DNA from: Cranoglanis bouderius
Taxonomy: Eukaryota > Chordata > Actinopteri > Siluriformes > Cranoglanididae
Length of the DNA stretch: 64,000 bases
Direction of reading: 5' to 3'
Assembly: GCA_023630585.1 (NCBI GenBank)
Contig: CM042559.1
Span: 513,501 to 577,500, forward strand
This document shows positions 52,623-64,000 of this stretch, piece after piece. A model generated the notes under the pieces. The model saw only the letters and a program-made list of their open reading frames with translations. It made no database searches and was not told the DNA's origin. Positions within the stretch are counted from its first letter, which is position 1, and the number at the start of each line of letters is the position of its first letter. A program made the translations under genes and the position numbers.

Positions 52623-53035
52623 TCTGACTTTGGACTAGGCGCAAACACCAAGGAATACACATATTACTCACCAGCTCACTGCACACACTCTTGCATTCAT
52701 TATTTTCTAACCAGCAACTCAATAATACCATATACAGGTGCATCTCAAAAATTAGAACTTTTATGGAAAAGTTAATTTTCTTCCATAATTTAATTCAAAA
52801 AGTGGAACTTTCATATATTCTAAATTCATTACACATAAAGTGAAATATTTCAAGCCTTTTTTTTGTTTGTTTTAATCTCGATGATAACGGCTTACAGCAC
52901 ATGGAACTGAGATACTGGAAAAATCCAGTATCTCAAAAATATTAGGATAAAGAATTTATAATACAGCAATGTGGACCTGAGAAGACTCTAATCAGCTAAT
53001 TAACTCAAAACATCTTTTTACTCAATATACTCTTT

Positions 53036-53393
53036 TCAGATGAAAGTAAATTTTGCATTTCATTTGGAAATCAAGGTTCCAGAGTCTGGAGATGGAGATG
53101 CTGATTTCCTTTTCCAGCAGGACTTGGCATCTGCCCACAGTGCCAAAACTACTAGTAACTGGTTTGCTGACTATGGTATTATTGTGCTTGATTGGGCAGC
53201 CAACTCGCCTGACCTTAACTTTGTCAAGAAGAAGATGAGACGCACCAGACCCAACAATACAGACGAGCTGAAGGCCACTATCAAAGCAACCTGGGATTCC
53301 ATAACACCTCAGCAGTGCCACAGGCTGATTGCCTCCATTCCACACCACACTGATGCAGTAATTCGTGCAAAAGGAGCCCTGACCGAGTATTGA
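53036..53393 (+). pseudogene. Tc1-G transposase C-terminal fragment
   Basis: It starts at a remnant of the first catalytic block (TTTTCAGATGAAAG reads FSDES in one frame). The open frame then gives FLFQQDLASAHSAK (second Asp) and VLDWAANSPDLNFVKKK, where the expected PIENLW with its catalytic Glu is replaced. It ends AKGALTEY. The segment between the first and second catalytic Asp is deleted. Confidence 0.8.
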
Positions 53394-53648
53394 GTGCATA
53401 AATTAACATACATACAGAAGGTCAACATTTCTGTATTATAAATTCTTCTATTTTCTAATATTTTGAGAAACTGGATTTTTGATTTCCATGAGCTGTAAGC
53501 CGTATTCTTCGAGATCAAAACAAAAAAGGCATGAAATATTTCACCTTATGTGTAATGAATCTAGAATATATGAAAGTTACACTTTTTGAATTAAATTATG
53601 GGAAAAAATGACCTTTTCCACAATATTAAAATTTTTTTTAGATGCACC

Positions 53649-55239
53649 TGTAACGAATCAATCATTACTAACATTATTCTTTTCCACCAGAATAATGTAA
53701 TGGATCAACTTTAAACATGAAAAATGAAACAGAAGTGCACGCTTGGATTCAACGCACCTTTTTAAAGGAGACGAGTTTTAAAGCGTGCCCACCTTATCTA
53801 CCAGAATGTGTAGTAAATCGGATGAATCTGCAACGTTTAAAAATATTCTCCATCATTTACAATTTATGTAACAAATTAAAAAATGTTTAACACGTTTAAA
53901 TGTATTCTCCAATTTATATAAGGAATTAGCTCGAATGGCGTGAAATATATCTATATATCTAATCAACGCGTATTGTGACCAGTTATAAATATACATCAGC
54001 CATGAAAGGGAATTCATGTATGTGCACATATACATATAGATAATTAACTACAACGGATTATAATTAATTATGACTATGTATGTGGTCTAGATCAGCTTTT
54101 AGGATTAGCTGTAGTCTAGTTTGGAATTATGACTCTAAAGAGGGAGTTTATCCTTCTGGCCAGGAAGGAAATCTCCGTTTCCAGAGCGTGTAGCCAAAGA
54201 ATTTTGTTATTAAAATTAGAGCGGGTAACCGAGATCTTATGCAGCGTAGAATTTACTATCACGTGACCAAAACAGAGACAAATCAAGCGTGGTGATAATA
54301 GATTTTAATAACTAGATGTAACTATGGATACACATGACTAACTCTAAGCAAAACATACATATGTACATCTATATACAAGGAAAGAAAAGGTATAGAGAGA
54401 AAGTAATGAAATAAAAGGGAATGGCAGACAAAAACACAACTAATTAGCCTTTTTCAAAACCAGCAACGAATTTAAATCTCCTGTAAACAGGGGTACAATC
54501 TTAAACGCAGATATAGATCCATTAACTATACTTGCATGGCTTCGGTCTGAAAGTTCGCGCGAGGTCATGTAGAGTTCGCTGGTTCGTCGTGCCATTTGAA
54601 AAGGCGTGGGCTGTGAGGCGGTTGCATCCTTTGTCCGAGAGAGGGATCCTGGCTTCCTCTTCCCGGGGCACATGGCCCCGGCGGAGAGAAACCGGAAAGA
54701 GTGTAGAAGTGAAGTTGAAGAGTGTGAGTGAAGAGAGACTGAAGAGAGAGAAGTGAGAGTTTCAAAGCGTGGTGTTATTTTAAAGACAACACCAACACAC
54801 ACGCCTCTTTGGGCTATTGGCCAATCAGGAAGTTGGATTTGTTGGCGGGATGAACTCTCTTTGTCTGGTCTCAGACCCGAATTTGCATGTTCAGGGAGGA
54901 GCCGGTTTAAACCGTATTACGTGTGAAATTAAGAAAAAGCATGAAATAATGTATCCCATTGCAATATGATGTGCATAATCAATCAGGGTATCGCAAGACA
55001 ATTAACCACATACCAAATTCGATGGACTTATAAAGAATATTACAAGTAAAACATGGTTACAGACATTTAAAATAATATCCTAAGTTAAAACTATCTAAAA
55101 TCATTATAGTTATGTCACATAAACACACAATATATGCAAACACGAAAACATCACACTATTTGGACATCGAATAATTACATATAATTACATGTTACATTCA
55201 AAAGAAATTCTTCCATTGTGTGTGTGTACGGGTGTATGC

Positions 55240-55297
<58 letters not shown>

Positions 55298-55442
55298 TGA
55301 AGAGGGGGGGTCGTGTCACATTTCAATGGCATCTGGCAGCAGAAGGCCTCTCGGGGTTGCTATCGGCCACCTGAGTGATGAAACTTTTTATGTTAAGTCC
55401 AGGTCAATTCAGAAATCAGTTTGGATACCGTCAGACATTACA
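53649..55442. mobile_element. 1.8-kb TG...CA element, copy 2 (solo LTR candidate)
   Basis: 1794 bp from TGTAACG to CATTACA with 4-bp duplication CACC (53645-53648, 55443-55446). Homologous over most of its length to 8446-10243, and in the same orientation. Near its left end it keeps about 45 bp (aatcattactaacattatt...) that copy 1 lacks, apparently collapsed between short direct repeats. Confidence 0.8.
55243..55297. repeat. (TG)n microsatellite inside copy 2
   Basis: A pure TG tract of about 27 units, homologous in position to 10029-10093. Confidence 0.95.
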
Positions 55443-55494
55443 CACCTGTATATCAATCACACAAATTCACTCTATTACAATCAGTGATCATGTT

Positions 55495-56330
55495 TCTGTA
55501 TATCTTACTTGGAATAGAAATCACCTTCAGAAGTCAGTTTTTATATTTAACACATCACTTCTCAAAAATCCGTAATTTGATGGAAGAACTATGAAGAGAA
55601 CAGGCATCTTTCATTGAAATAAATGATTCACCAGAAACCCCACCAACGCTACTACGGGAAACAGGGAAAGCCGTTCTCAGAGGAAAAACAATATTCTATG
55701 CATCATATAAGAAAAAGAAAAATATTGAAAGTGAAAATAAGTTAGAATAAAAGATTAGGGCAATAGAGAGTTTAACGGTAATCAACCCCACAGAAAGCAC
55801 AGAAATGGAATTAAGGAAACTCAAACTAGAATATAATGACCTTATAAATGAAAAAACGTAATTCCTACTACAAAGACTCAGAAATGAAAACTTTGAATAT
55901 AATAACAAATCTGGAAAATTCTAGCAAACCTCATAAAATGAAATAAAGAAAGAACAACAATTCCAATTATCAAGAACTCACCAGGAAAGATCATACAAAA
56001 CCCAGAGGGAATTAATAATATATATAGATAATTCTTTCAAGACCTGTACTCATCACTTGCAGATCTGGACACAGAAGATGCTCAGATATATAAATGAAAT
56101 AAATGTGTAAGTCGCTCTGGATAAGGGCGTCTGCCAAATGCCATAAATGTAAATGTAATGTAAATGTAAAAAAAAATCACTGAGGAAATGTCTCGTTTTC
56201 TAAATAGCACCATCCCACTCTCCTCTTCACTCAGCTTACTTGGAGATACATCTGGGATCAACATCACAAAGGAAACACAATAGTCACAGTTACAGTGCTA
56301 ACCATCAGCAAGAAAACCATACCAACAAAC
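55495..56330 (+). pseudogene. L1-type LINE fragment (endonuclease-RT linker)
   Basis: The plus-strand translation in broken frames shows WRFNTSLLKNP, then a lysine-rich linker with pieces such as IEFNT-like, KLKLEYNDLINEK and LLQRLRNENFEYNNKSGK (about 55820-55920), then a NPEGINNIY-like segment (about 56000). This is the region between endonuclease and reverse transcriptase in L1/Tx1-type ORF2. It is interrupted by a SINE tail (56085-56168) and contains 33 bp identical to part of the solo LTR at 49270-49925. Confidence 0.65.
56085..56168 (+). mobile_element. SINE or LINE 3' tail fragment
   Basis: gtaagtcgctctggataagg, gcgtctgccaaatgccataa and a taaatgtaatg tail. 5'-truncated; same tail family as 51443-51628 and 48720-48775. 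Confidence 0.75.
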
Positions 56331-57370
56331 TGGAAATCAAAGAATAACAAAAAAAACTCTCAGCCTTAAAAAAAATTAAAAAGTGGGCAAGATGCTCAGG
56401 TATTAAAAGGAATTATTGCAAGCTATACAACACTTCTTGAAACTGTGGAGCTTCAAGGACATATTCCATAATCAACAACAGAAAAGGCCACAATTTATGT
56501 TTGTTAACCCCTTTGCTGCTGAATCAGACTGTTTGAAAATCCAACTTGTGACAGATGAAGCTATATTCCAAATGGAGATGATTGAACCATGAAAGACTCA
56601 AGTCTGGTCTGAGGGAGGGAACCTTGGAGTTTTGGAAAAATGTCTTAATGGAAAAGTATCCCAATGTAAAACAAGCAGCACTGAAGCTACCATCAATGTT
56701 TGGGTCAGCCTATGTTTGGTGATCAGTTTTTTCAACCCTGAATTGTGAAATCAAAGCATTGCACTCTTTGCATTCTTACTGACACACGTGAAATAATTGT
56801 TTTCAGTAACCACAACTGAATACATGGCAGATATATATCAGTTACTCATGCAAACTGTGTTCTGCCATTATAAGTTGCTGTTGCTGTAGTAGTGGTAGTT
56901 TAAATGGAAATGCATAGCTTGTGCCTTTTTACAGTGATCATGGTATGTTTTTCTGGCTCTTTATGGTTGGCTTGGATTGGTTGGCTATCCCTGCCCCAAG
57001 TAATTTCTAATATGACATATTGAATAAGCAACACTTTTTGGTATATTGGAAGGGATCTATCCCTTCTGTTCACATAAAGGATGAATACAACAACATCTGA
57101 GTCCATTTTATCAATTTCTTTGATGTGTGTTATGCCATTGTCAGGTGGTTGTTAGTGTGTCCCAGTGTGCCCTCATGCCTGTGTTACCTTCTGGCTCTGA
57201 CTTTTTTGCATGCTGTCAAGCTAGTTCTGCTGGAGCCCCGCCTGCATTTTGATCACAAGGCACACGCTTTTAAACCATTGTAGGATAAGAACATACCATA
57301 TAATCTATTCTGTCTCTCTCTCTGTCAAGCTGTACATGCACTCCTTCTGCCTGATTTGAGGCCATGACCT
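56331..57370. other. No gene recognised
   Basis: AT-rich DNA. 56500-56720 may be a worn transposon but no motif is convincing. Confidence 0.3.
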
Positions 57371-57374
57371 GATC

Positions 57375-57846
57375 GTGATACGTCCATTACTATGGTTGTT
57401 TGCCCATATGTGGGCTTTCCTGAAACTGCTACCAGAGATATGAACGTGCACAGTTGTATATGTCTGGATGTCTGTATGCTGTAGCATAATAATTTCCCTT
57501 CACTGGAACTAATGGGCCTAGCCCAAATACTGTATGCTTCAGCATGACAATGCCCCTGGTCACAAAGCGCAGTCCATGGAAAACTGGAAGAACTCAAGTG
57601 GCCTGACCTCAACCCCACTGAACACCCTTTGGGATGAATTGGAATGGAGACTATAACCCAGGATTCCTTGCCTGACATCAGTACCTGATCTAACTAATGC
57701 TCCTATAGCTGAATGGGCAAATCCCCAAAGCCATGTTCCAAAATTTAGTGGAAAGGCTTCCCAGAAGGGTGGAGGTTGGGGACTAAATCTGTGAATGTGG
57801 TATTCAAAAAGCACATATGTGATCACAAACTTTTGGACATATTGTG
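57375..57846 (+). mobile_element. Tc1/mariner-type MITE, left-truncated
   Basis: The right end ttttggacatattgtg with TA 57847-57848, and an interior similar to 29603-30041 (cccatatgtggg, ggcctagcccaaa, agcatgacaatgcc). ctgacctcaaccccactgaa preserves the PDLNPTE-like block of a transposase, without a usable frame. Confidence 0.7.
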
Positions 57847-58008
57847 TATCTACTGTTAAAGTCTTACACAAAGAAAACTGAATTGTACTGAATATTGTGG
57901 TTACCATGGCCTTTGTATAGGTTGCATAGGAAAGATATACTCTATGGTCAACATTTGTGTTGGTAGCAGTCAGAAAAGTCTGAGTGGTATCCTGAAGAAA
58001 TAAAGGTA

Positions 58009-60458
58009 CAGTGGTGCTTGAAAGTTTGTGAAACCTTTAGTTTTTTTTTTTATATATCTGCATAAATATGACCTAAAACATCATCAGATTTTCACACAAC
58101 TCCTAAAAGTAGACAAAGAGAACCCAATTAAACAAATGAGACAAAAATATTATACTTGGTCATTTATTTATTGAGGAAAATGATCCAATATTACATATCT
58201 GGGAGTGGAAAAAGTAGGATTAGCAGTTGAGTCAGGTGATTTCAATCAGTGGGATGACAATAAGGTGTGAGTGAATGCCCTATTTTATATAAAGAACAGG
58301 GATCTATCAAAGTCTGATCTTCACAACAAATGTTTGTGGAAGTGTATCATGGTATGAACAAAGGAGATTTCTGTGGACCTCAGAAAAATAGTTGTTGATG
58401 CTCATCAGGCTGGAAAAGGTTACAAAACCATCTCTAAGGAGTTTGGACTCCACCAATTCACAGTCAGATAGACTGTGTGCAAATGGAGAAATTTAAGACC
58501 CTCCCCAGGAGTCGACCAACAAAGATCACTCCAAGAGCAAGACATGTAATTGTCTGCGAGGTCACAAAGGAGCCAGGGTAACTTCTAAGAAACTAAAGGC
58601 CTCTCTCACATTGGCTAATATTAATTTTCATCTACCATGAGGAGAACACTGAACAGCAATAATGTGCATGGCAGGGTTGCAAGGAGAAAGCCACTGCTCT
58701 CCTCTTAAATGAGGACAAAACAGAAATTATTGTTTTTGGTCCCCCGAGATTGAGAGATGGGCTCATAAATGAACTTGCCAATCATTTCCCCTCAATTTCT
58801 TAGGAATCTTGGCATCATCCTGGACTCAGAATTATGCTTAACCAAGCAAATAAATTCGGTTGTTAAGAATAGTTTTTATCAATTATGGATTATTTCTAAA
58901 CTTAAAACATTTTTGACTTCAAGATTTGGAGAAGGTTATTCATGCTTTTATCACATCGCATTTAGATTATTGTAACTCATTGTTCTTGGGTCTTCCTCAG
59001 TAAATCTCTTGCTCCCCTCCAGATGGTTCAAAATGCAGCTGCAAGGATGTTGACCAGATCAAAGTAATTTGACCATGTCACCCCAATTTTAGTAGCACTT
59101 CATTGGCTCCCAGTCCATTTGAGGATCCAGTTTAAAATTCTGTTGTTTGTTTTTAAAGCTCTTAATGATCAAGCTCTTATCTTAAAGATCTTCTTATTCC
59201 ACATTCATCCAGCAGATCCTTAAGATCTTCTGATAGGTATCTTGTGTGCTTAGGGTTGTTGTCTTGTATGTCCCTCAATCTCGTTTAAAAACCAAGGGTG
59301 ATAGAGCTTTTTCAGTTTCTGCCCCTCGCTTATGGAATCAGTTGCCATTGGCTATCTGCCTTGCACCTTCTATTATCATTTTTAAGAAGAGGCTGAAAAC
59401 ATATCTTTTCTCCCTGGCGTTTTAATCTAATTTTAGTATTGGTTTTTGTCTGTCTTTTATGTTATTTATTCTGATTCTATTTATATTTTCTCTACTCTGT
59501 TCAGCATTTTGTTCAGCCTCGCTGTGTTTAAATGTGCTATATAAATAAAATTTACTTACTTACTTACTCCAAAAAGAACATTGCTGCCCCTCTGCAGTTT
59601 GCTAAATATCATGTGGACATGTATTTGAATAGAAGGCTACTGGAAAAATATTTTGTGGATTGATGAGAACAAAATAGAATTTCTGGTTTAAATGAGAAGG
59701 GTTATGTTTGGGGAAAGGAAAACACTGCATTCCAGCATAAGAACCTTATCCCATCTGTGAAACATGGTGGTGGCAGTATCATGGTTTGGGCCTGTTTTGC
59801 TGCATCTGGGCCAGGATGACTTGCCATCATTGATGGAACAATGAATTCTGTATTATACCATCGAATTCTAAAGGAAAATGTCAGAACATCTGTCTGTGAA
59901 CTGAATCTCAAGAGAAAGTGGGGCATGCAGCAAGACAACAACCCTAAGCACACAAGTCATTCTACCAAAGAATGGTTAAAGAGCAATAAAGTTAATATTT
60001 TGGAATGGCCAAGTCAAAGTCCTGACCTTAATCCAATTGAAATGTTGTTGAAGGACCTGAAGCAAGCAATTCATGTGAGAAAGCCCACCAACATCCCAGA
60101 GTTGAAGCTGATACTGAAGTTCCAATACTGAGCAATGGGCTACAATTTCTCCAAACTGATGTGCAGGACTGATCAACAGTTACCACGAATGTTTAATTGC
60201 AGTTACTGCTGCACAAGGGGAGTCACACCAGATACTGAAAGCAAAGGTTCACTTACTTTTGCCACTCACAGATATGTAATATTGGATCATTTTCCTCAAT
60301 AAATAAATGACCAAGTATAATATTTTTGCCTCATTTATTTATCTGGGTTCTCTTTATCTACTTTTAGGACTTGTGTGAAAATCTGATGATGTTTTAGGTC
60401 ATATTTATGCAGAAGTATAGACAATTCTAAAGGGTTCACAAATTTTCAAGCAACACTC
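58009..60458 (+). mobile_element. Tc1 family F, copy 3, with LINE insert
   Basis: CAGTGGTGCTTGAAAG after TA 58007-58008; right end ...GCAACACTC then TA 60459-60460. Plus-strand transposase pieces: IVVDAHQAGKGYKTISKEFG (about 58390-58450), then after the LINE, VKHGGGSIMVWACFAASG (about 59755), MQQDNNPKHTSHSTKEWLKS (second Asp, about 59928-59985) and SQSPDLNPIEM (Glu, about 60013-60045). Stops and frameshifts make it inactive. Confidence 0.9.
58703..59566 (+). mobile_element. 5'-truncated LINE (L2/CR1/Rex-like) inside Tc1-F3
   Basis: Flanked by CTCC (58699-58702, 59567-59570). The translation has LNEDKTEIIVFGP, NLGIILDSELCLTKQI, VIHAFITSHLDYCNSLFLGL and, after a degraded middle, GDRAFSVSAPRLWNQLPLA with FKKRLKTYLFSLAF. 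This is the reverse-transcriptase thumb and C-terminus. The 3' end is aataaaattt followed by an (ACTT)n tail. Confidence 0.85.
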
Positions 60459-60460
60459 TA

Positions 60461-62878
60461 CATCAGTAAAGGACAAAAAAGCTTCCTGAGGGAAAGAGAA
60501 AGACCACTAAAGGCGAGGACATCATTCTGGTCAGAAAGACCAGGTTTTAAAATTGCTCCTCAGATTAAAGCAGAGATGTGAGTATGGAGTGCATACCTTA
60601 GTATCTACCACCCAAAAAGACTGAGAGGGGCTGAGATGCCAATAAGGAAACCAGAGAGCTGCACAAAAACAGGCTCCCCAAGGTTTACAAATCATTGGCA
60701 CAGTGAGTGACAGACTTACAGACAGAAGTGACAGACTGTTCAGCACAAATTTGGTTATTTCCGTTTAAAGAGACCTAATTCAAGAAATTTTTTTGTTCAC
60801 ATACATAGCAAAAAAACAAACAAAAAAAAAAAAAACCCCATATAGACAGAATAAGGTAAAGCCAAGTGAGTATCGCTACTGATTTTATTTCTGCTTGCAG
60901 TACATTCTACAGATGCACGGTATATCACTTTAAAACAACATGATAACTTAATGCCACCTTTTAAAAATTATATTTCTGTAAAAATATAGAAGGGAAAAAG
61001 TCAGAGAAACTGTACATTATTTAAAATCCACTAACACCACATTTGGGTTTATGGTTTAATACTATATTTTCTTATAACATCCAGCTCTTTTAGGGAAAAT
61101 GTCCCTTTGTGTGTCTCCATAAACAGATAGATATACAGAGTGAAATATATTATCCTGCACAAGTTCAGTGTAAAAACTACATTTCATTGTCATAGTTTTT
61201 TCTATGCTCTCAATCTCATGTTTTCCATAGAGGAAAACATACTTATATACAAGCTCAGGGCTCTACATCTACTTTTAATTGTAACATAAAACCTTCTGCT
61301 AAGTTATAAAAGGAATATTGCATCTAACATTTCCTTGCATCCTATAATTTGAGGTCTTCAAGAAATAAAAGTTATTGTACAACACTAAAGTTTCCCACGA
61401 TTAATAAAGCCTAGCATTCATTAAATGTTGGCCATTGAATAAAACAATACTCCAGTAACAGTGATGAAGAGAATATTCAGTCAGAGGGGGACTAATGTCA
61501 TGAGGTAAAGTTCAGATTTTGTTCATATATCTTAATTCTGATTCATGTTAATATAAATAAATATGTTCAAGATATTTACTTGTCTTTTCTGAAAACCCAA
61601 GAACCTGCTTATTTCAGTAAAGAACATGCATAACTCAACACATCTATAATTTCTGCTCCAAATGTATAAGCATAACCTTGCCATTAACCTTTCCACCTTT
61701 CCACAACAATGACCAGCCAGTCTAGTAAATTAGCTAGGCAGTAAGTAAATATAAGGCTAATGGAGTTTTTAAAAAATCATCCTTTGTTTCTCAGTGTGGG
61801 ATTAGTTCATTTAAAAATTAAAAGTTATCTATAGAACAAATGGTCCTTGTCTATACAGGCCATGTCATGAATCGTCTAGACTTTTCTGCAATGTTGTCCA
61901 GACATGTTCCATGTAGGCTATTGCTATTCAATAATCCCAGCTATTGAATGATTTTTTTTGCCTTTTTAGATTATAAAATTAGATTGAGAAAAAATAATCC
62001 AAATGTGAAAGCACATGTAATGCGGTTCATAAAAAGAAAGCTGTCTGTAAGGAATAATGAAGCAGAAGGCTTGATTAGCTTGATGTCAGACAGAGGTCCA
62101 AGAATGCTCTTAGTTGCTGAAATACATTAAAGTGAAAGAAAACATAAAAACACTTTAAGGCTAATGGAAAAATGCATACAGGGAATATCAGTGTGTGTCA
62201 AAATGTTTACACTGAGATCATTTAATGTGTAAATGGATTTATCGTTATTTTACTAACATGTTCCCTAATGTTCATAATAGCTACCCCGACATTATAGCTA
62301 GATAATAATTTGAATTGAAACACTATGTTTAGCTTTATAAATAGTATTATTTCCTTTTGCTGTGGAGCACCAGAGAAGTTTTCTTTCTAGTGGGATTTTC
62401 TCATTGCCTTGCCAAGTACCAATATAAATATATCAATATTAATATCAGTCATCAACCTTGTGACCGTGAGCCCATATGGGTAGGATATAAAAGGTCCTCA
62501 CTGTCGTGCTCCTCCTCTTTCCTATTCTCACCTTGTTGAGGAAGTGGATTCAAGGATGCCAATTATAGTTTTCTAATCCCTTGATTTTTATTTATTTATT
62601 TTGGCTAATCTTGCACCATTAGATAGAGTGTGTTGATGCACATCATCGGTTAGTTATAATATTTGGCTTATTATTATTTTCACCATTATTACTGCGTTGC
62701 TGTACATCCTATATGTCTGGACAATGTCTAATCCATTTAATTTACAGGCATTAAACCTGACTTGTAGGCCATGTGAGCCTTTTTGACAGAAGACAGAGCT
62801 GTCCTGATCATAAAGGCAATCATACAGTCCCCTCTGAAACTAGTGGAATGGCAAGGCCAATTCAGTTGTTTGTGCTAT
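60461..62878. other. No gene or element recognised
   Basis: About 2.4 kb of AT-rich DNA with A-runs (60813-60836). Short open frames (for example 61948-62130) have no recognisable signature. This is the longest stretch of the window without an identifiable repeat and could be older single-copy DNA. Confidence 0.4.
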
Positions 62879-62879
62879 A

Positions 62880-64000
62880 CACCAAAGACATTTGGGTTTG
62901 AGATCAAAAGATGGATATGAGACGAGAGTTTAGGATTTCAGCTTTTATTTCCTGGTATTTACATCTAGATGTGTTAGACAACATAAAACTTTGAATCTTT
63001 TGTATCAGACCACCCAATTTTAGGTGAGCAAACGTATACGAACAGATAAGTCTTGAAGTAAATTAAAGTAAATAACACTTAATATTTTATTGCATATCCC
63101 TTGCATGCAATAACTGCATCAAGTCTGCAACACACAGACATCAACAAATTGTAGGTTTCTTCTTTTGTAATGCTTTTCCAGGTTTTCACCACAGCCTTTT
63201 TTTCTTGTTGTTTCGGGGGGTTTCACCCTTCAGTTTCCTCCTCAGGAGACAATTTACCTCCTCTGTAAATTGGCAGACAAAATGTTCCTGTAAACTTCTG
63301 AATTCATTCTGCTGCTACCATCAGCTGTTACATTATCAATAAAGATTAGTGAGCCTGTTCCTGAAGCAGATATGCAAGCCCAAGCCATAACACTACCTCC
63401 ACCATGTTTCACAGATAAACGTGTATGTTTTGGATCATGAGCTGTTCCTTTCTTTCTCCAGACTTTGGCCTTTCCATCACTTTGGTAGGGGTTAATCTTG
63501 GTTCCAGAACTTTTTGTGCATCATCTCTGTATTTCTTTGCAAATTCCAATCTGGCTTTCAGATTCTTCCTGCTGATGAGTGGTTTTCATCTTGTGGTATG
63601 GCCTCTATATTTCTGCTCTTAAAGTCTTCTTCGAACAGTGGATTCTGATACCAGCTCAGAACATCAGTGGTTTCTTTCTTTTTCAGCACATTCCAAATTG
63701 TTGTATTGGCTATGCCCAATATTTGTGCAATGCCTCTAATTGATTTTCCCTCATTTCTCAGCTTCAAAATGGCTTGCATTTCTCCTCTAGACAGCTCTCT
63801 GATCTACATGTTGTCTTATCCTTTTTTAACAATAATTGCAGTCTTCACAGGTGAAACTGAAGGCTAAAACCAAGAGTAGATGTTCAGAGCTATTTATTGT
63901 TTAAACAATCAATCTAACAAGACACACCTGGGTAACAAGGAACACCTATCACATGTTCCATGTTCTGATATTTTTGCCCACCTACAAATTAGGTGGTCTG
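62880..64000 (-). mobile_element. Tc1 element running off the window
   Basis: The left terminal repeat starts after TA (62878-62879) with CACCAAAGACATTTGGG. A minus-strand transposase N-terminus lies at 63779-63558 (MQAILKLRNEGKSIRGIAQI, NTTIWNVLKKK, helix-turn-helix), with further degraded parts down to about 63120. The right terminus is beyond 64000. Confidence 0.85.

Larger units (their letters stand above)
52735..55448 (+). mobile_element. Tc1 family G, deleted, with TG...CA element at its right tip
   Basis: The left end CAGGTGCATC follows TA 52733-52734. The right end GATGCACC is separated from its last two bases (TG, then TA 55449-55450) by the 53649-55442 insert. Without the insert the element is about 920 bp. 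A plus-strand frame 53040-53393 holds the C-terminal part of a transposase. Confidence 0.85.

Noticed and set aside
61948..62130. Short exon of a host gene (60 codons)
   Set aside because: No flanking splice signals that make sense and no recognisable family.

Overview
The window looks like intergenic and intronic DNA of a teleost fish. It is AT-rich, full of (CA)n/(TG)n tracts, has spliced exons rather than operons, and is packed with Tc1/mariner elements of several families plus L2-, RTE- and L1-type LINEs, Ty3/gypsy (sushi-like) LTR elements, hAT and piggyBac remnants and a tRNA-derived SINE. The dominance of Tc1 elements resembles catfish (Siluriformes), but that is an inference from repeat style, not a proven identity.

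Only one host gene is supported: an aquaporin on the minus strand (34918 down to 25267). It has six coding exons, two NPA boxes and conserved splice sites, and encodes 276 or 277 residues. By elimination it is probably aqp14, a relative of AQP4. Its introns 1 and 3 are swollen by transposons: Tc1-F2 with Tc1-B3 inside it, an intact-looking Tc1-like element with a 348-codon transposase, a hAT-type MITE and a mariner-type MITE.

Layout. 1-6130: truncated Tc1-B1 with long inverted arms, CA tracts, an 81-bp minisatellite, a hAT fragment, an RTE endonuclease copy and a LINE 5' fragment. 6134-11100: an L2/CR1-like LINE on the minus strand, split by a 1.8-kb TG...CA element with a 4-bp target duplication. 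12300-16230: a 72-bp tandem repeat and two Tc1 copies. 16240-24664: a hAT remnant, an internally deleted sushi-like gypsy element, then a nested stack in which Tc1-A holds Tc1-B2 (which holds a solo LTR) and a second solo LTR (which holds a mariner MITE). 24665-35000: the aquaporin locus. 36000-45940: gypsy pol fragment, a nearly intact Tc1-H copy, an LTR with a strongly repetitive region behind it, a broken endogenous retroviral env, and an RTE reverse-transcriptase copy. 46200-56330: piggyBac remnant, L1 remnants interrupted by an L2 3' end and a solo LTR, a SINE inside a palindromic element, and Tc1-G interrupted two bases from its end by the second 1.8-kb TG...CA element. 57375-64000: a MITE, Tc1-F3 with a LINE insert, about 2.4 kb of unannotated DNA and a Tc1 element running off the end.

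The strongest mechanistic signal is in the gypsy LTRs. An 11-12 nt sequence 32 nt downstream of a TATA box is the exact complement of the putative primer-binding site next to the LTR, which is the arrangement expected for Tf1/sushi-type self-priming. The same signal at the same spacing is present in two further solo LTRs.
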